NCBI GenBank assembly: GCA_013289825.1
Contig: JABCZF010000014.1
Span: 40,849 to 104,848 of the forward strand
DNA length: 64,000 nucleotides
Source of the DNA: Acidobacteriota bacterium
GTDB taxonomy: Bacteria; Acidobacteriota; Terriglobia; Acidiferrales; UBA7541
Reading direction: 5' to 3'
Positions 32,516 through 41,760 of this stretch are shown here, piece by piece. Under the pieces are notes generated by a model. It searched no databases, was not told the origin of the DNA, and was given only the letters and a program-made list of their open reading frames with translations. The translations under genes were made by a program, and so were the position numbers. Each line of letters starts with the position of its first letter. Position 1 is the stretch's first letter.

Positions 32516-34204
32516 CTACTGATTTGTGACGGTGTTCGACGCGGCGGCGTTTCCGATGGCCGCGCCGTTGACGACGAGTTCCACGCGGCGATTCCGTTGA
32601 CGGCCGTCGACAGTGTCATTCGTTGCGACAGGCTGCGTTTTTCCAAAGCCACGCGCGGTAATGGAAGATGCGGGAACTCCCTGCTCCGCGAGAAAATCGC
32701 GTACCGAATCCGCGCGGCGTTCAGAGAGTTGCTGATTGAAGTCATCGGTGCCCACGCTATCGGTGTGGCCTTCAATTTGCAGAGTCAGGCCGGGATGCGC
32801 GAGCAGAATTCCTGAGATTTTTGCCAGTTTTTCACGTGCGCCCGGCTTGAGCGTATAGCTGCCAGTGTCAAAGAGCACGTCCGACATATTGACAATCAGG
32901 CCGCGCGCGGAATCGCGCGTCTGCAAAATGGAATTGAGCTGATTCAAGAGTTGCGCGCGCAGTTCCGATTTTTCTGCTTCGGCTCTTGCCGTGGCCTGGC
33001 GCGCTTTTTCTGCTTCGGCTTCCGCGGCGCGCTGTTGATCGATGGCAGCAGCTTTGTCTCGCGCGGCTTGTTCGGCGGCGGCTACCGCGGCTTGCTGCTG
33101 CACTACCGCGGCGGCCGTGGCTTGCTCGGCTTCCTGTTTTTGGCGTGCGGCGTCCGCTGCGGCCTTTTCCGCCTCCTGCTTCATTCGAACGGCTTCGGCT
33201 TTGGCAGCTTCGGCTTCCGAGCGCGCTTGGTCCGCATCCTGGCGGCGCTTGATTTCCGCGGCGGCTTGTTCTTCAGCGGCTTTTTTATCGGCTGTGGCTT
33301 TGGCTTGGCCATCTTGTTCGGCTTTTTGCTTCACGGCCATGACGCGCGCTTCTTCCGCTGTTTCTACGACTTCGCGGGCGGCGGCTTCGACGGATTTTTT
33401 GTCGCTTTTGCGGCTGTAGACTTCTTCCGTGTTTTTCAGTTGCTGTTCGGCTTTGGCGAGCGAAGCGGCGGCGTATTTGTCGGCTTGGGCGATGCGGGCG
33501 ATGCGCACGGCGTTACGCGCTTCGAACAGCTCGAGCGGAGTTTTGCGGTCGATGCCGAAGATGGCGTTTTCGATTTTGGTGTTCGAAGAGGAATAGATGC
33601 CGCGTCCCAGCAATTCGTATTGGGCGTCAATGTTTTCGACTTTGCCTTGCGTGGCGGGGCCGAGAACATTTTCGAGGACCACCATGTTGCCAGGCTGCGT
33701 GACGGCAAAATACGGCTCGGCGGTGACGATCATGCCGAAGGTTTGCATGTCGGAGATGGCTTTTACCTGGCCGCTGCCATTTTTTAGGGGAAGTTCGCCG
33801 AGGTTCACGGCGCGGCCTTGCGGGGAGACGGCCCAGAGAACATAGGTCAGATACTCGAGACCAAATTTGGTGGCGTCGTCGAGGCCGGAGAATTTAGCCT
33901 CGATTTCCATGCGGTTGCTCTTGCTATCGACCTTGGCTTGGCCCGAAGCGCCTTGCATGAGTTCGGTACCCTGAAAATCAACCTTGGTGGTTCCGCCAGC
34001 GCGGCGATAGTTCACCGCTTTGGTGGTGCGGGAAACGGTGCTGGGAGCGGCGGATGACGTAGCGGCCGCGGCCTGGGTCGCAGCACCCTGAGTTTCGGGG
34101 ATTGCCGTGGGGGGCGGTTGGGCGAACGCGGGCGCGGCGAGAATGCCGAGCACACCCGTCGATGCGAGATAAGTCATTGCGATACGAAAAGATGCCTTTT
34201 TCAC
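32516..34204 (-). CDS. OmpA-family protein with long Ala-rich coiled coil
   Basis: A GTG start six bases after GAGGAG opens a signal peptide (MTYLASTGVLGILAAPAFA). Residues 55-210 form a globular region (TTKVDFQGTELMQGASGQAKVD, GLEYLTYVLWAVSPQGRAVNLGEL) of a kind seen in acidobacterial exported proteins. About 220-425 is a long coiled coil rich in Ala, Glu, Lys and Gln (repeats like AEAAKAEAVRMKQEAEKAA). The C-terminal OmpA domain carries VLFDTGSYTLKPGAREKLAKI, IEGHTDSVGTDDFNQQLSERRADSV and GFGKTQPVA, and should bind peptidoglycan. It probably spans the periplasm between the outer membrane and the wall. The neighbours are unrelated. Confidence 0.88.
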   Translation of the reverse strand: MKKASFRIAMTYLASTGVLGILAAPAFAQPPPTAIPETQGAATQAAAATSSAAPSTVSRTTKAVNYRRAGGTTKVDFQGTELMQGASGQAKVDSKSNRMEIEAKFSGLDDATKFGLEYLTYVLWAVSPQGRAVNLGELPLKNGSGQVKAISDMQTFGMIVTAEPYFAVTQPGNMVVLENVLGPATQGKVENIDAQYELLGRGIYSSSNTKIENAIFGIDRKTPLELFEARNAVRIARIAQADKYAAASLAKAEQQLKNTEEVYSRKSDKKSVEAAAREVVETAEEARVMAVKQKAEQDGQAKATADKKAAEEQAAAEIKRRQDADQARSEAEAAKAEAVRMKQEAEKAAADAARQKQEAEQATAAAVVQQQAAVAAAEQAARDKAAAIDQQRAAEAEAEKARQATARAEAEKSELRAQLLNQLNSILQTRDSARGLIVNMSDVLFDTGSYTLKPGAREKLAKISGILLAHPGLTLQIEGHTDSVGTDDFNQQLSERRADSVRDFLAEQGVPASSITARGFGKTQPVATNDTVDGRQRNRRVELVVNGAAIGNAAASNTVTNQ

Positions 34205-34512
34205 GTCAGACTCCTCGGTCGCCGTCCATGGCGACATGATCCAAGCAAACGGCGCTCGCGGTGGTCGAGCGCTTCGTTGCAACTCCACTCCAAAAAAGAA
34301 GCTATGTCCTAGGGTCTTTTTATCGTAGCAAGAAAGAGGCTAAGGGAAAGGTCTGGCCGTGCGCTTTTGTGCAAATGATTACCAGTGGGGCGGACCAAAC
34401 GCCCGGCGAGGGTAATCCAAATAAGTGGGCGGACGATCTGGCGCTGTCGCGGCTGTCGCGGGCGGATTCGAGCAAATCTTTCTATTTGTTAGTACAGTAA
34501 TTCTTTGACCCC
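34205..34512. other. Divergent intergenic region, nothing clear
   Basis: About 300 bases between the OmpA-family gene (leftward) and the exporter gene (rightward). It must hold both promoters, but no convincing -35/-10 pair was found; AT-rich sequence lies just before the exporter (TTTCTATTTGTTAGTACAG). No ORF with protein-like composition was seen. Confidence 0.5.
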
Positions 34513-35970
34513 ATGGCCACCAGCCCCATCAATTCCACCAATTCGTCTTCGATTCCAACCGCGCCGTCCGCTTCGAGCAGGAAGCTCCTGCCGTGGCTGG
34601 TGGCCGTGGCGTTTTTCATGGAGTCGCTGGACACCACGATTCTGAACACAGCGGTGCCGGCCATTTCCGAGGCGCTCAAGGTCACGCCGCTCAGCATGAA
34701 GTCCGTGCTGGCGAGTTACACGCTGAGCCTGGCGGTTTTTATTCCCATCAGCGGGTGGATGGCGGACCGTTTCGGAACGCGGCGGGTGTTTGCGTCTGCG
34801 ATCGGGCTTTTCACGCTCGGATCTTTTCTCTGTGGCGTCTCCAGCAACATTCATCTGCTGGTGGCTTGCCGCGTTCTGCAAGGGTGTGGCGGCGCCATGA
34901 TGGTGCCCGTGGGCCGGCTCACGCTGGTTCGCACGTTTGCGAAATCCGAGCTTATTCGCGTCATGAGCTTTGTTGCCATTCCGGCACTGATTGGACCCAT
35001 GCTAGGACCGATCGCCGGCGGCCTGATCGTCGGATACCTGCACTGGCGATTCATCTTCTTCGTGAATATTCCCATCGGGTTCATTGGCTTGTTGATGGTC
35101 TATCTCCATCTGCCCGACTACCGCGAGGAAAAGAGCAACCCACTCGATATGGTGGGGCTCATTCCGTTTGGTTCCGGCGTTGCGCTGCTGTCTTATGTGC
35201 TGGAGATCTTCGGCGAACACGAGCTGGGTGCGGGCGAAATTCTAGGACTGCTGGCGATTTCCCTGGCGCTGATTGGCGGCTACCTGCTTCATGCCAGCCG
35301 GATCGAATTTCCCCTGCTGCGGCTGGGTCTATTTCGCATTCGAACATTCAGCGCGGCGGTGACCGGTGGCTTTGTCACGCGGCTGGGTATCGGCGGAGTG
35401 CCGTTTCTCCTGCCGCTCCTTTACCAGGTGGGGCTGGGATTCACGCCCATTCAATCTGGGTTGCTGATCATGCCGCAGGCTCTCGCTTCCATGAGCACGA
35501 AGTTCCTGCTGCCGAAAATTTTGAACCGCATGGGCTACCGCGGCGTGTTGGTCTCAAATACGGTGATCCTCGGTCTGCTGCTGCTGCTGTTTGCCACCAT
35601 CGGGCTGCACACACCGGTGTGGGTCATTGTGATTCAGGCGTTTTGCTATGGAGCCTTCACCTCGCTGCAGTACACCAGCATGAACACGCTGGTCTATGCC
35701 GACGTCACCGAAGAAGAGACCAGCAGCGCGAGCTCGATCGCCAGCACCATGCAGCAAATGTCCATCAGCTTTGGTGTCGCAACGGCGGGCTTGGCCACGG
35801 CGTTTTTCGTTCCTCGTGTTCGTTCGAACCCGGCGGAAATGATTCATGGGGTTCATGAGGCGTTGCTGGTTCTTGGCGTGTTCACGGTTTTGTCCACCGT
35901 CATTTTCAGCAAGTTGAAAGGCGACGACGGACAAAACGTGAGCCAGCAGAAGATCGTTCACGCCGAGTGA
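34513..35970 (+). CDS. DHA2-family (EmrB/QacA-like) MFS multidrug exporter
   Basis: A proton-driven drug exporter of the inner membrane with about 14 helices. The first helix region holds the family signature FFMESLDTTILNTAVPAISEAL. Loop 2-3 has the MFS motif A form GWMADRFGTRRVF, and helix 5 the motif C form AIPALIGPMLGPIAGGLIVGYLHWRFIFFVNIPIG. Length (485 aa) is normal. No HlyD-type adaptor or tolC-like gene adjoins it, so it may act alone. No ribosome site was found at the ATG, and translation signals are weak. The substrate is unknown. Confidence 0.93.
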   Translation: MATSPINSTNSSSIPTAPSASSRKLLPWLVAVAFFMESLDTTILNTAVPAISEALKVTPLSMKSVLASYTLSLAVFIPISGWMADRFGTRRVFASAIGLFTLGSFLCGVSSNIHLLVACRVLQGCGGAMMVPVGRLTLVRTFAKSELIRVMSFVAIPALIGPMLGPIAGGLIVGYLHWRFIFFVNIPIGFIGLLMVYLHLPDYREEKSNPLDMVGLIPFGSGVALLSYVLEIFGEHELGAGEILGLLAISLALIGGYLLHASRIEFPLLRLGLFRIRTFSAAVTGGFVTRLGIGGVPFLLPLLYQVGLGFTPIQSGLLIMPQALASMSTKFLLPKILNRMGYRGVLVSNTVILGLLLLLFATIGLHTPVWVIVIQAFCYGAFTSLQYTSMNTLVYADVTEEETSSASSIASTMQQMSISFGVATAGLATAFFVPRVRSNPAEMIHGVHEALLVLGVFTVLSTVIFSKLKGDDGQNVSQQKIVHAE

Positions 35971-35996
35971 GATTCGCGTGTTCGAAAAACTACGGA

Positions 35997-38486
35997 TTAT
36001 TCGTAGCGCAAGGCCACCAGGGGATCGACGCGCGTAGCGCGACGCGCAGGGATGTAGCACGCGGCAAACGCCACCACGGCAAGAAGCGCGGCGGCTACGC
36101 CAAGGCTCAGCGGATCACTCGGCTTTACGCCGTAAAGCATGCTGGCCATCAAGCGGGTGAGTGCGAGCGCAGCAATAAGTCCGAGGCCCAGCCCCCAAGC
36201 GGCCAAGCGGCCTCCTTCGCGGAACACCTGTTTCAATACGTCAGCGGGAGACGCACCCAGCGCCATGCGGATGCCGAATTCCTGCGTGCGCTGCGTCACC
36301 GCATAGGCCATCACCCCGTACACGCCGACGGCCGCCAGCGCCAGCGCCAGCAGAGCAAAGGCCACCAGGAGAGAAAGGTTCAGCCGAGGCTGGGCCACGG
36401 AATTCGCGACGAGCTGATCCATGGTGGCGATGTTATAGAGCGGGAGGCCCTTGTCGATGGCCAAGACCTGCTCGCGGATCGCGCTGGTTACACTGGCCGG
36501 ATCCAGTGAAGTGCGCACGGCGAGGGTCATATCGCGAGGAGCAAAAACTCCATAAAGCGGCTGCCGGTGCGGGAAGTAGATCTGTTCCCGGCCTTCCACA
36601 TCGAGCGAATAGTGCTTCACGTGTCCGACCACGCCCACGATGGCGCGCCAGCGCGGGGCCCCGGGCTTGACGTTGGGTATGGTATCGATGGCCACGCGCT
36701 GCCCGAGGGCCTCCCGATCGGGCCAAAAGCGGCGAGCGAAATTCGTATCCACCACGGCGACCAGGGCGGCGCTCGCGTCATCCGCATCGCCGAGCAGCCG
36801 TCCCCGGACAAGCGGAATCTCCATTGCTTGAAAATATTCGGGAGTAGCCGCGCGTTGGTCGATTTCCATATACGGAAGATTGCCCAACTCCGGCAGTTTC
36901 GGGATATCGGGAATCGACGTATCTTCGAAGAACACCGAGCCGGAAGTATAGGAATCGGTAAGCGGCATTTGCGAAACGGCGCCGGCGGCTTGGATCCCGG
37001 GAACCGTTTCGACGCTCGCTACAAGCTGCCTATAGAAGTTTTGCACCGGCGCGCCGTCCGGGTACGTTTTCTCTGGCAGGGTGAGCTCCATGGTGAGCAA
37101 GTGTTGCGTTTGGAAGCCGGGAGAGACGTCCACGAGACGGTTAAAGCTGCGAATCAACAGGCCTGCGCCGACGAGCAGCAACACCGCCAAGGCCAGCTCT
37201 GAAACTACAAGCGCAGCGCGCAGGTTGAGGCTTGCTCCCGCGGCCGAAGTGCCGCGGCCAGCTTCGTTCAGCGTTTCGCGCAGATCAGTTCGCGCGACCT
37301 GCCATGCCGGCGCCAGGCCGAAGACGAGCCCGGTTAACAGCGAAACGCCGAACGTAAACGCCAGCACCACAGGGTCGATATGCACTTCGTCCATGCGCGG
37401 AGTGTTCGCCGGAGCAAGCGCGCGGAGGGCACCCACGCCCCAGTAGGCGAGCAGCAAGCCCAGCAATCCGCCGGCAAACCCTAAAATCAGGCTTTCGGTC
37501 AGCAATTGCCTCACAAGCCGGGCGCGTCCCGCTCCCAATGCGGCTCGAATGGCAAGTTCTTTTTCGCGTGTGGAAGCCCGCGCGAGCAAGAGATTGGCAA
37601 CGTTGGCGCAGGCAATGAGAAGCACAAAGGCTACGGCACCCAACAGCACAAGCAGAGCCGGCCGAAGCCTTCTGACAAGTTGCTCCTTCACGGGCACCAT
37701 GTACATATCGAAATTCTTCTCCGGTCCGTGGCCGTAGTTGCCCGGATAGGCGCGACGGAGATCGTCCGCGAACCGCGTCAACGCTAGGGAAGCCTGCCGA
37801 GCGTCCGCACCCGGTTTGAGGCGTGCTACCACGTGCAGATAATGAGAGCCGCGGCCGGCTGGTCTCGCGCGATCCAGACCAAGGGGAGTCCAGAGGTCCT
37901 GCTTGCCGCCAAGAGAAAATTGCTTGGGCAGAACACCCACTACACGGTACGTTTCTCCGTCGAGCTGAATCGGCTTCGATACCATGTTCGGGTCGCCGCC
38001 AAACTGGCTTTGCCAAAGGGAGTAGCTCAGCAGGGCATAGTGAGAATGGCCGGGCTGGTCCTCATCGGCGCCGAAGCTGCGGCCGAGGACTGGCCGAATG
38101 CCGAGCAACGGGAGTACCCCGGCGGTGGCGTTGCCTGTGGAAACTTGCACAGGTTGTGCATCCGCGCGGGTTAGATTCGCTCGGCCTCCGAGGGAGTACG
38201 CGGCAATCTCGGAGAACGACTCGTTGTGATCGAGCAGATCCCAGTATTCGGGCTCGGAAATCCAGTTCTCGAGAATCCCGTCTTTCTCGAATTTCCCCCA
38301 AATATTGACGAGCGAAGGAGAATCTTTGTAGGCCAGCGGACGCAGCAGGACGGCGTTCACGATGCTGAAGATCGCCGTATTCGCGCCGATGCCAAGCGCG
38401 AGAGTGAGCACGGCAACGATCGTGAAACCGGGTGAGTTCACAAGCATCCGCAGCCCTTGCCGCAAGTCCTGCCAAAATATTTGCAT
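35997..38486 (-). CDS. ADOP-type ABC permease 2 (MacB/FtsX-like), no prefix domain
   Basis: A duplicated FtsX-type permease of 829 residues. Unlike the other three in the window it begins almost at the first helix (MQIFWQDLRQGLRMLVNSPG, then FTIVAVLTLALGIGANTAIFSIVNAVLLRPLAY). The prefix seen before PadR-linked ADOPs is therefore absent. Both MacB-like periplasmic domains and both FtsX triplets are present (VAFVLLIACANVANLLLARASTREKELAIRAALGAGRARL; FGIRMALGASPADVLKQV; end DPLVALRYE). The ATG follows AGGGG. It is divergent from the second padR gene, so a shared regulatory region is likely. No ATPase is adjacent. Confidence 0.9.
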   Translation of the reverse strand: MQIFWQDLRQGLRMLVNSPGFTIVAVLTLALGIGANTAIFSIVNAVLLRPLAYKDSPSLVNIWGKFEKDGILENWISEPEYWDLLDHNESFSEIAAYSLGGRANLTRADAQPVQVSTGNATAGVLPLLGIRPVLGRSFGADEDQPGHSHYALLSYSLWQSQFGGDPNMVSKPIQLDGETYRVVGVLPKQFSLGGKQDLWTPLGLDRARPAGRGSHYLHVVARLKPGADARQASLALTRFADDLRRAYPGNYGHGPEKNFDMYMVPVKEQLVRRLRPALLVLLGAVAFVLLIACANVANLLLARASTREKELAIRAALGAGRARLVRQLLTESLILGFAGGLLGLLLAYWGVGALRALAPANTPRMDEVHIDPVVLAFTFGVSLLTGLVFGLAPAWQVARTDLRETLNEAGRGTSAAGASLNLRAALVVSELALAVLLLVGAGLLIRSFNRLVDVSPGFQTQHLLTMELTLPEKTYPDGAPVQNFYRQLVASVETVPGIQAAGAVSQMPLTDSYTSGSVFFEDTSIPDIPKLPELGNLPYMEIDQRAATPEYFQAMEIPLVRGRLLGDADDASAALVAVVDTNFARRFWPDREALGQRVAIDTIPNVKPGAPRWRAIVGVVGHVKHYSLDVEGREQIYFPHRQPLYGVFAPRDMTLAVRTSLDPASVTSAIREQVLAIDKGLPLYNIATMDQLVANSVAQPRLNLSLLVAFALLALALAAVGVYGVMAYAVTQRTQEFGIRMALGASPADVLKQVFREGGRLAAWGLGLGLIAALALTRLMASMLYGVKPSDPLSLGVAAALLAVVAFAACYIPARRATRVDPLVALRYE

Positions 38487-38690
38487 GGCTCGACCCCTGA
38501 AATCTGCTGGACTGAAGGCAGATCTCCCTCCGAACGGGGTCTTAGTAAGTCTCTTTGTTGCCTGCGTTTATCAGCCTGTCGGCGGAGGCGCGATACCGGA
38601 ATTGTCCGCTTGCGGGAAAAGGCTGTCGCGGAACCGGACAGGGAGCGCAAGCACTTCGGAGGGAGTATTTCACGGAACTTTTGGCTTGCT

Positions 38691-38700
38691 CAGACGTCTG
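38691..38700. promoter_or_regulatory. Palindrome CAGACGTCTG upstream of padR 2
   Basis: A perfect 10-bp palindrome lies 19 bases before the padR ATG, near an AT-rich TATTAA that could be a -10. It may be an operator for PadR itself. PadR sites in other bacteria are often longer, so this is weak support. Confidence 0.3.
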
Positions 38701-38719
38701 TGTATTAAGAGGTCTGAGT

Positions 38720-39049
38720 ATGGCGAAGGTTGACTCTCTGCAGGGCTCCATGGATCTGCTGGTCTTGAAGATACTCTCCAGAAGGCCGGGGCTGCATGGG
38801 TACGCGATCATGTCCGCGATCCAGGTGATTTCCGGCGAGGTGCTGCGCGTCGAGGAGGGGTCTCTGTATCCGGCCCTGCACCGCATGGAGGAAGCTGGAT
38901 GGATCCGCGCGGAATGGGTAACCAAAGAGACCGGGCGGCGGGCTCGGCTGTATGAATTAACGGCGGCGGGCAAGAAGCAGCTGGGAGCCGAAGAGTCGCG
39001 GTGGCAAGCGGTGACTTTGGCGGTGAACCGCGTTTTGAGGGAGGCGTGA
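38720..39049 (+). CDS. PadR-family transcriptional repressor 2
   Basis: The winged-helix signature is complete: LQGSMDLLVLKILSRRPGLHGYAIMSAI, VEEGSLYPALHRMEEAGWIRAEWVTKETGRRARLYELT, then AAGKKQLGAEESRWQAVTLAVNRVL as dimerisation helix. The ATG follows AGAGG. The stop codon is one base before the ATG of the next permease, whose ribosome site GGAGG lies inside this gene, so expression of both is coupled. It should repress the ADOP 3/ADOP 4 transcript, and possibly the divergent ADOP 2. Confidence 0.93.
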   Translation: MAKVDSLQGSMDLLVLKILSRRPGLHGYAIMSAIQVISGEVLRVEEGSLYPALHRMEEAGWIRAEWVTKETGRRARLYELTAAGKKQLGAEESRWQAVTLAVNRVLREA

Positions 39050-39050
39050 T

Positions 39051-41717
39051 ATGTCGCTCGGGTCACGGCTGGTCAATGTTCTTCGTGGCGCTCGTTTGAA
39101 TCGCGAGATTGATGAGGAGCTCGAAGCGCACCTCGTGGAAGCGATTGCCGAGGGCCGTGATCCTGTCGAGGCGCGTAAGGCACTGGGCTCGGCGCTGCGG
39201 CATCGTGAGCGGAGCCGCGACGTGAGGCTGGTGTCCTGGCTCGAATCTTTGCGGGCAGACACGGTATATGGCTGGCGGCAGCTCAAGAACAACAAGGTCG
39301 CTTCGGCTGCGGCTATTCTCTCGCTGGCCTTGGCCATGGGCGCGTCGACGTCCGCGTTCCGGCTGATGGATGGGCTTCTGCTGCGGCCTTTGCCGGTAGC
39401 TGAGCCGGAACGGATTCACGTCGTGGCGTTTGAAGGGGCCGGAGCCGACGGCAAACTCATGACCTACGACAGTTCTTCGTATCCGATGTTTCTTCAGATG
39501 CGCAGTGCCGTCAAGGAGCAAGCCGAGCTGATTGCGGTTTCCTACGAGGACCGCGTCGATTTGACCTACGGGTCGGATCAGGAAATGGAGAAAGAGTACT
39601 TGCAGTATGTTTCCGGGTGGATGTTCAGCTCGTTCGGGCTTCATCCGGCTTTGGGGCGTCTGCTCTCTGAATCCGACGATCTCAAGCCGGGCGCAAATCC
39701 CTACGCGGTGATCTCTTACGACTATTGGACGCGGCGATTTGGGCAGGATCCGGAAGTGATCGGACGCAGCTTCCGCGTCGGCGATACCGGCTATCAGATT
39801 GTGGGCGTTGTGGAGAAGGGCTTCACCGGCACGGAGACGGGTACGCTCACCAGCATGTTCGTTCCCACGATGATGAAAAATCCCCGCACGCTGGCGAGTT
39901 CAAATCATTTTTGGATGCGCACGTTTGTGCAGCTCAAGCCAGGTGTCCAGGTCGCACCGGTTCAGGAAAAGCTGCGCGCTGTCTTTCGCGGCATTCAGGA
40001 AGAGCGGGCCAAGACTTTTGTGGGGATGCCCAAGCAGCGGCTCGAGCAATTTTTCAGTGAGAAACTGATTGTGGAACCCGCCGCGGCCGGCCGATCGAAT
40101 TTGCAGAGGGATTACAAGCGGGCGCTGACGATTCTCGGCGCGGTGGTTGCGCTGGTGCTGCTGATGGCCTGCGCAAACGTCGCGAACTTGATGACCGCAC
40201 AGGCCGCGGCGCGCGCGAGAGAGATGGCTCTGCGTGTTTCGATCGGCGCGGGAAGATGGCGCTTGGTGCAGCTCATTTTGGTTGAAAGCGCAATGCGCGC
40301 TTTTCTCGCGGGGATAGCCGGTGGCTTGTTCGCCTGGTGGGCTGCGCCATTCGTGGTCAGCAAAATCAATCCTCCGGACGATCCGGCACAGTTATTGCTT
40401 CCGGCGGACTGGAGGATTTTGGGATTCGGGCTGGCGCTGGCGCTTCTTGTGACCTTGCTCTTCGGGCTTGCGCCTGCGCTTCGCGCATCGGCGGTCAAGC
40501 CGGTCAGTGCCCTCAAAGGCGGAGAAGACCCGCACTCGCGGCGCCGCTTGATCCATGCGCTGATCGCCGCGCAGGTTACCTTCTGTTTCCTGGTGCTTTT
40601 CGTCGCGGGATTGTTTGTCGCCACGTTTGACCGCTTGTCGCATCAGCCCACGGGCTTTTCTGCGGATCGCGTGTTGAATCTGGAAACGGTCACGGTTGTG
40701 GCTCAGCCGCCGGCGTATTGGGGGCAGGTGGCGGAGCAGCTGCGCTCCGTTCCCGGCGTGGAGAGCGTCGCTATCGTTGGATGGCCGCTGATGAGCGGGG
40801 AAAGTTGGGTGAACTTTATTTCCATCCACGGTGCGCCTGCCAACGAAGTTTTTTCTGATTTTCTGAGCGTTTCGCCGGGTTGGATCGAGACCATGAAAAT
40901 TCCGCTTGTGGATGGCCGAGATTTTCGCCGAGAGGAGACCTATCCGCCCGCTGCGATCGTCAACCAGGCGTTTGCGAACCAGTTTTTCGACGGAGCGGAT
41001 CCCGTCGGGAAGACCATTGAAACAGTCGACGGCGCCTCTCTGACGCGTGTTGGATTTCAGATCGTGGGTTTCGTTCAGGACGCTCGTTCGCGCGACAACA
41101 TGCGGCTGCCGATTCGGCCCACGGTGTACGTTCCGTTTCGAGCAATCGATGCGTCGGGTGCCTTGCAATCGAAGAATCGAGGAACTTTTGTTGTGCGAAC
41201 TTCCACCGCCAACCCTCTAGCATTGGCGTCATTGCTGCGGCAGGAAGTGCCTCGGGTTCGACCGGAATTTCGCGTGAACCGCATTCGAGCGCAAGTAGAA
41301 ATCAATCTCGCTCACGCCTTGCGGGAACGGTTGCTGGCGACCCTGGCGTTGTTTTTCGCAATTGTGGCGCTATTGCTCGCAGGCGTGGGCTTGTATGGCG
41401 TGCTGCATTATTCCGTGCTCCAGCGGCGGAGAGAAATTGGCATTCGCATGGCGGTTGGCGCGCAGGCAGGTAGCGTGGTGCGACTGGTGTCCGTGGAAGT
41501 TTTCACCATGGTCTTGCTTGGAGCGGTGGCCGGACTGGCGCTCGGGATGGTGTCGGTGCGTTACATCGAGGCACTGTTTTTCCAAGTCCAGGCAACGGAC
41601 TTGACGATGTTGGCGTTTCCGTCGCTGTCGATTCTGGGCGTGGCACTGCTGGCTGCGCTGCGTCCGGTGATGCACGCGGTGCGAATCGATCCGGCATCGA
41701 TGTTGCGTGCCGAGTAG
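39051..41717 (+). CDS. ADOP-type ABC permease 3 (tandem copy A)
   Basis: A full-length ADOP of 888 residues. The prefix domain reads LNREIDEELEAHLVEAIAEGRDPVEARKALGSALRHRERSRDVRLVSWLESLRAD. The first helix is ASAAAILSLALAMGASTSAFRLMDG, followed by periplasmic domain 1. FtsX triplet 1 has GAVVALVLLMACANVANLMTAQAAARAREMALRVSIGAGRWRL; domain 2 and FtsX triplet 2 (GIRMAVGAQAGSVVRLV) follow, ending IDPASMLRAE. It follows padR directly with GGAGG at seven bases. It is strikingly similar along its whole length to the next gene, so the pair arose by tandem duplication. Confidence 0.92.
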   Translation: MSLGSRLVNVLRGARLNREIDEELEAHLVEAIAEGRDPVEARKALGSALRHRERSRDVRLVSWLESLRADTVYGWRQLKNNKVASAAAILSLALAMGASTSAFRLMDGLLLRPLPVAEPERIHVVAFEGAGADGKLMTYDSSSYPMFLQMRSAVKEQAELIAVSYEDRVDLTYGSDQEMEKEYLQYVSGWMFSSFGLHPALGRLLSESDDLKPGANPYAVISYDYWTRRFGQDPEVIGRSFRVGDTGYQIVGVVEKGFTGTETGTLTSMFVPTMMKNPRTLASSNHFWMRTFVQLKPGVQVAPVQEKLRAVFRGIQEERAKTFVGMPKQRLEQFFSEKLIVEPAAAGRSNLQRDYKRALTILGAVVALVLLMACANVANLMTAQAAARAREMALRVSIGAGRWRLVQLILVESAMRAFLAGIAGGLFAWWAAPFVVSKINPPDDPAQLLLPADWRILGFGLALALLVTLLFGLAPALRASAVKPVSALKGGEDPHSRRRLIHALIAAQVTFCFLVLFVAGLFVATFDRLSHQPTGFSADRVLNLETVTVVAQPPAYWGQVAEQLRSVPGVESVAIVGWPLMSGESWVNFISIHGAPANEVFSDFLSVSPGWIETMKIPLVDGRDFRREETYPPAAIVNQAFANQFFDGADPVGKTIETVDGASLTRVGFQIVGFVQDARSRDNMRLPIRPTVYVPFRAIDASGALQSKNRGTFVVRTSTANPLALASLLRQEVPRVRPEFRVNRIRAQVEINLAHALRERLLATLALFFAIVALLLAGVGLYGVLHYSVLQRRREIGIRMAVGAQAGSVVRLVSVEVFTMVLLGAVAGLALGMVSVRYIEALFFQVQATDLTMLAFPSLSILGVALLAALRPVMHAVRIDPASMLRAE

Positions 41718-41760
41718 GCGTTTTTTTTTGTTGTCGAACCGAGTTTCTAGGAGGCTGGCC

